5,780 nt of DNA, from assembly GCA_028869725.1 (NCBI GenBank), contig JAGWRJ010000164.1, forward strand, positions 1 through 5,780, written 5' to 3'. The position numbers and the translations under genes were made by a program. The DNA comes from Alphaproteobacteria bacterium. GTDB taxonomy: Bacteria > Pseudomonadota > Alphaproteobacteria > Micropepsales > Micropepsaceae. The notes under the pieces were generated by a model. That model was not told the DNA's origin and did not search any database. It saw only the letters and a list, made by a program, of their open reading frames with translations. Below are positions 5,341 through 5,780 of the stretch, one piece after another. The stretch's first letter is position 1; every line of letters begins with the position of its first letter.

Positions 5341-5537
5341 AACGAACGCCACGGTTTCCTCAGTGGCAGACCGGAAGTTCGGTTGAGGGCCACCAGCCAC
5401 CCTCGATTCCATCCGATTGCTGTTTCGCTGGATGCAACAGATGCTGGGACAGAGGACGCAAGAATTTGTCGCACCAGGGAGAGCGGCGCAGCCGGAAGAG
5501 CAACTGCTCAATGGCCTAACGCCGCAGAAAGCAGGCC
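5341..5537. other. Unassigned spacer where the IS3 orfB should be
   Basis: This stretch lies between the antitoxin stop and the stop of the IS3 orfA. If the insertion sequence were complete, orfB would begin here on the minus strand. In the -1 minus frame the first codons read AVRPA, compatible with the start of orfB in this IS group (L-R-P-A), after which similarity is lost. A plus frame (about 5387 onward) reads RLLFRWMQQMLGQRTQEF and remains open across the antisense of orfA; I do not recognise it. I see no clear inverted repeat marking an IS end. Confidence 0.4.
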
Positions 5538-5780
5538 TTACAGCCTTCGGCGAATCACGTCCTGAAGCATCTCGTGGTCCAGCGACAGATCCGCGACCAG
5601 CTTGCGCAGCTTGGCGTTCTCGTCCTCGAGCAGCTTCAACCGCCGCATCTCAGGCGGCGTCAGGCCCTCATACTTCTTCTTCCAGTTGAAGTACGTCGCC
5701 TGGCTGATCCCGGCCCGCCGGCAGATCTCCGCCACCGGCACCCCGTCCGCCCCCTGCTTCAGAATGAACGCCTTCTGCGC
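5538..5780 (-). CDS. IS3-family transposase OrfA (5' end beyond the window)
   Basis: OrfA is the DNA-binding subunit of IS3-family transposases; it recognises the terminal repeats and is fused to OrfB by ribosomal frameshifting. The frame runs in from the right edge and gives 81 residues to TAA at 5538-5540. It begins AQKAFILKQGADGVPV and contains the helix-turn-helix AEICRRAGISQATYFNWKKK. It then has a leucine-rich coiled coil (LKLLEDENAKLRKLVADLSL) and ends HEMLQDVIRRRL. This is the standard OrfA of the large IS3 subgroup, whose full length is about 88 residues, so only a few codons are missing at the edge. A GTG at 5741 lies inside the protein and is not the true start, because the family match continues upstream of it. 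No orfB follows to the left, so the element is truncated here and cannot move by itself. Confidence 0.88.
   Translation of the reverse strand, partial: AQKAFILKQGADGVPVAEICRRAGISQATYFNWKKKYEGLTPPEMRRLKLLEDENAKLRKLVADLSLDHEMLQDVIRRRL
5538..5780 (-). mobile_element. Truncated IS3-family insertion sequence
   Basis: The orfA reading frame is present but the catalytic orfB is absent from its expected place left of 5538. Only about 200 nt separates orfA from the antitoxin gene. The break probably lies about 15 nt beyond the orfA stop, near 5520-5530, judging from a few orfB-like codons in the -1 frame. The right end of the element is outside the window. Confidence 0.6.

Overview
The window looks like accessory, catabolic-type DNA from a GC-rich proteobacterium. 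The protein sequences fit an alphaproteobacterium, perhaps a sphingomonad; this is a judgement from protein style and gene mix, not from a marker gene. It is a mosaic of two intact metabolic genes, the tail of a third, a broken toxin-antitoxin pair and an insertion-sequence fragment, separated by unusually long non-coding gaps.

Left part (1-1088): the last 44 codons of a DUF4188-type monooxygenase-like protein end at 137. A small unassigned protein (176-553) with a C-x-C pair follows. Then comes about 535 nt without a convincing gene. This gap holds a short GC-rich inverted repeat and, about 100 nt before the next gene, a sequence close to an FNR/FixK box (973-986).

Centre (1089-4124): a complete EthA-like flavin Baeyer-Villiger monooxygenase on the plus strand faces a complete thiolase on the minus strand, so the two genes converge. 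They share a gap of about 350 nt with a strong hairpin that probably terminates the thiolase transcript. Together with the upstream DUF4188 tail they suggest catabolism of a ketone-containing or cyclic compound. The monooxygenase would insert oxygen beside a carbonyl and the thiolase would release acetyl-CoA from the resulting 3-oxoacyl-CoA. No gene names the substrate.

Right part (4125-5780): after the thiolase start there is about 675 nt with no large gene. It contains a 34-codon ORF with proline-spaced repeats and a perfect 11-bp hairpin. Next is a two-gene type II toxin-antitoxin locus. The BrnT-family toxin reading frame is broken by one missing base, while the downstream helix-turn-helix antitoxin is intact. 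A perfect 6-3-6 palindrome overlaps the predicted -10 box just before the toxin start and is a good candidate for the autoregulatory operator. The window ends in an IS3-family orfA on the minus strand that lacks its orfB, so this edge is an insertion-sequence remnant.

Nothing here is clearly a new system. The best leads are the toxin frameshift with a retained antitoxin, the leaderless palindrome-controlled toxin promoter, the FNR-like site before the oxygenase, and the unexplained hairpin and mini-ORF between thiolase and toxin.
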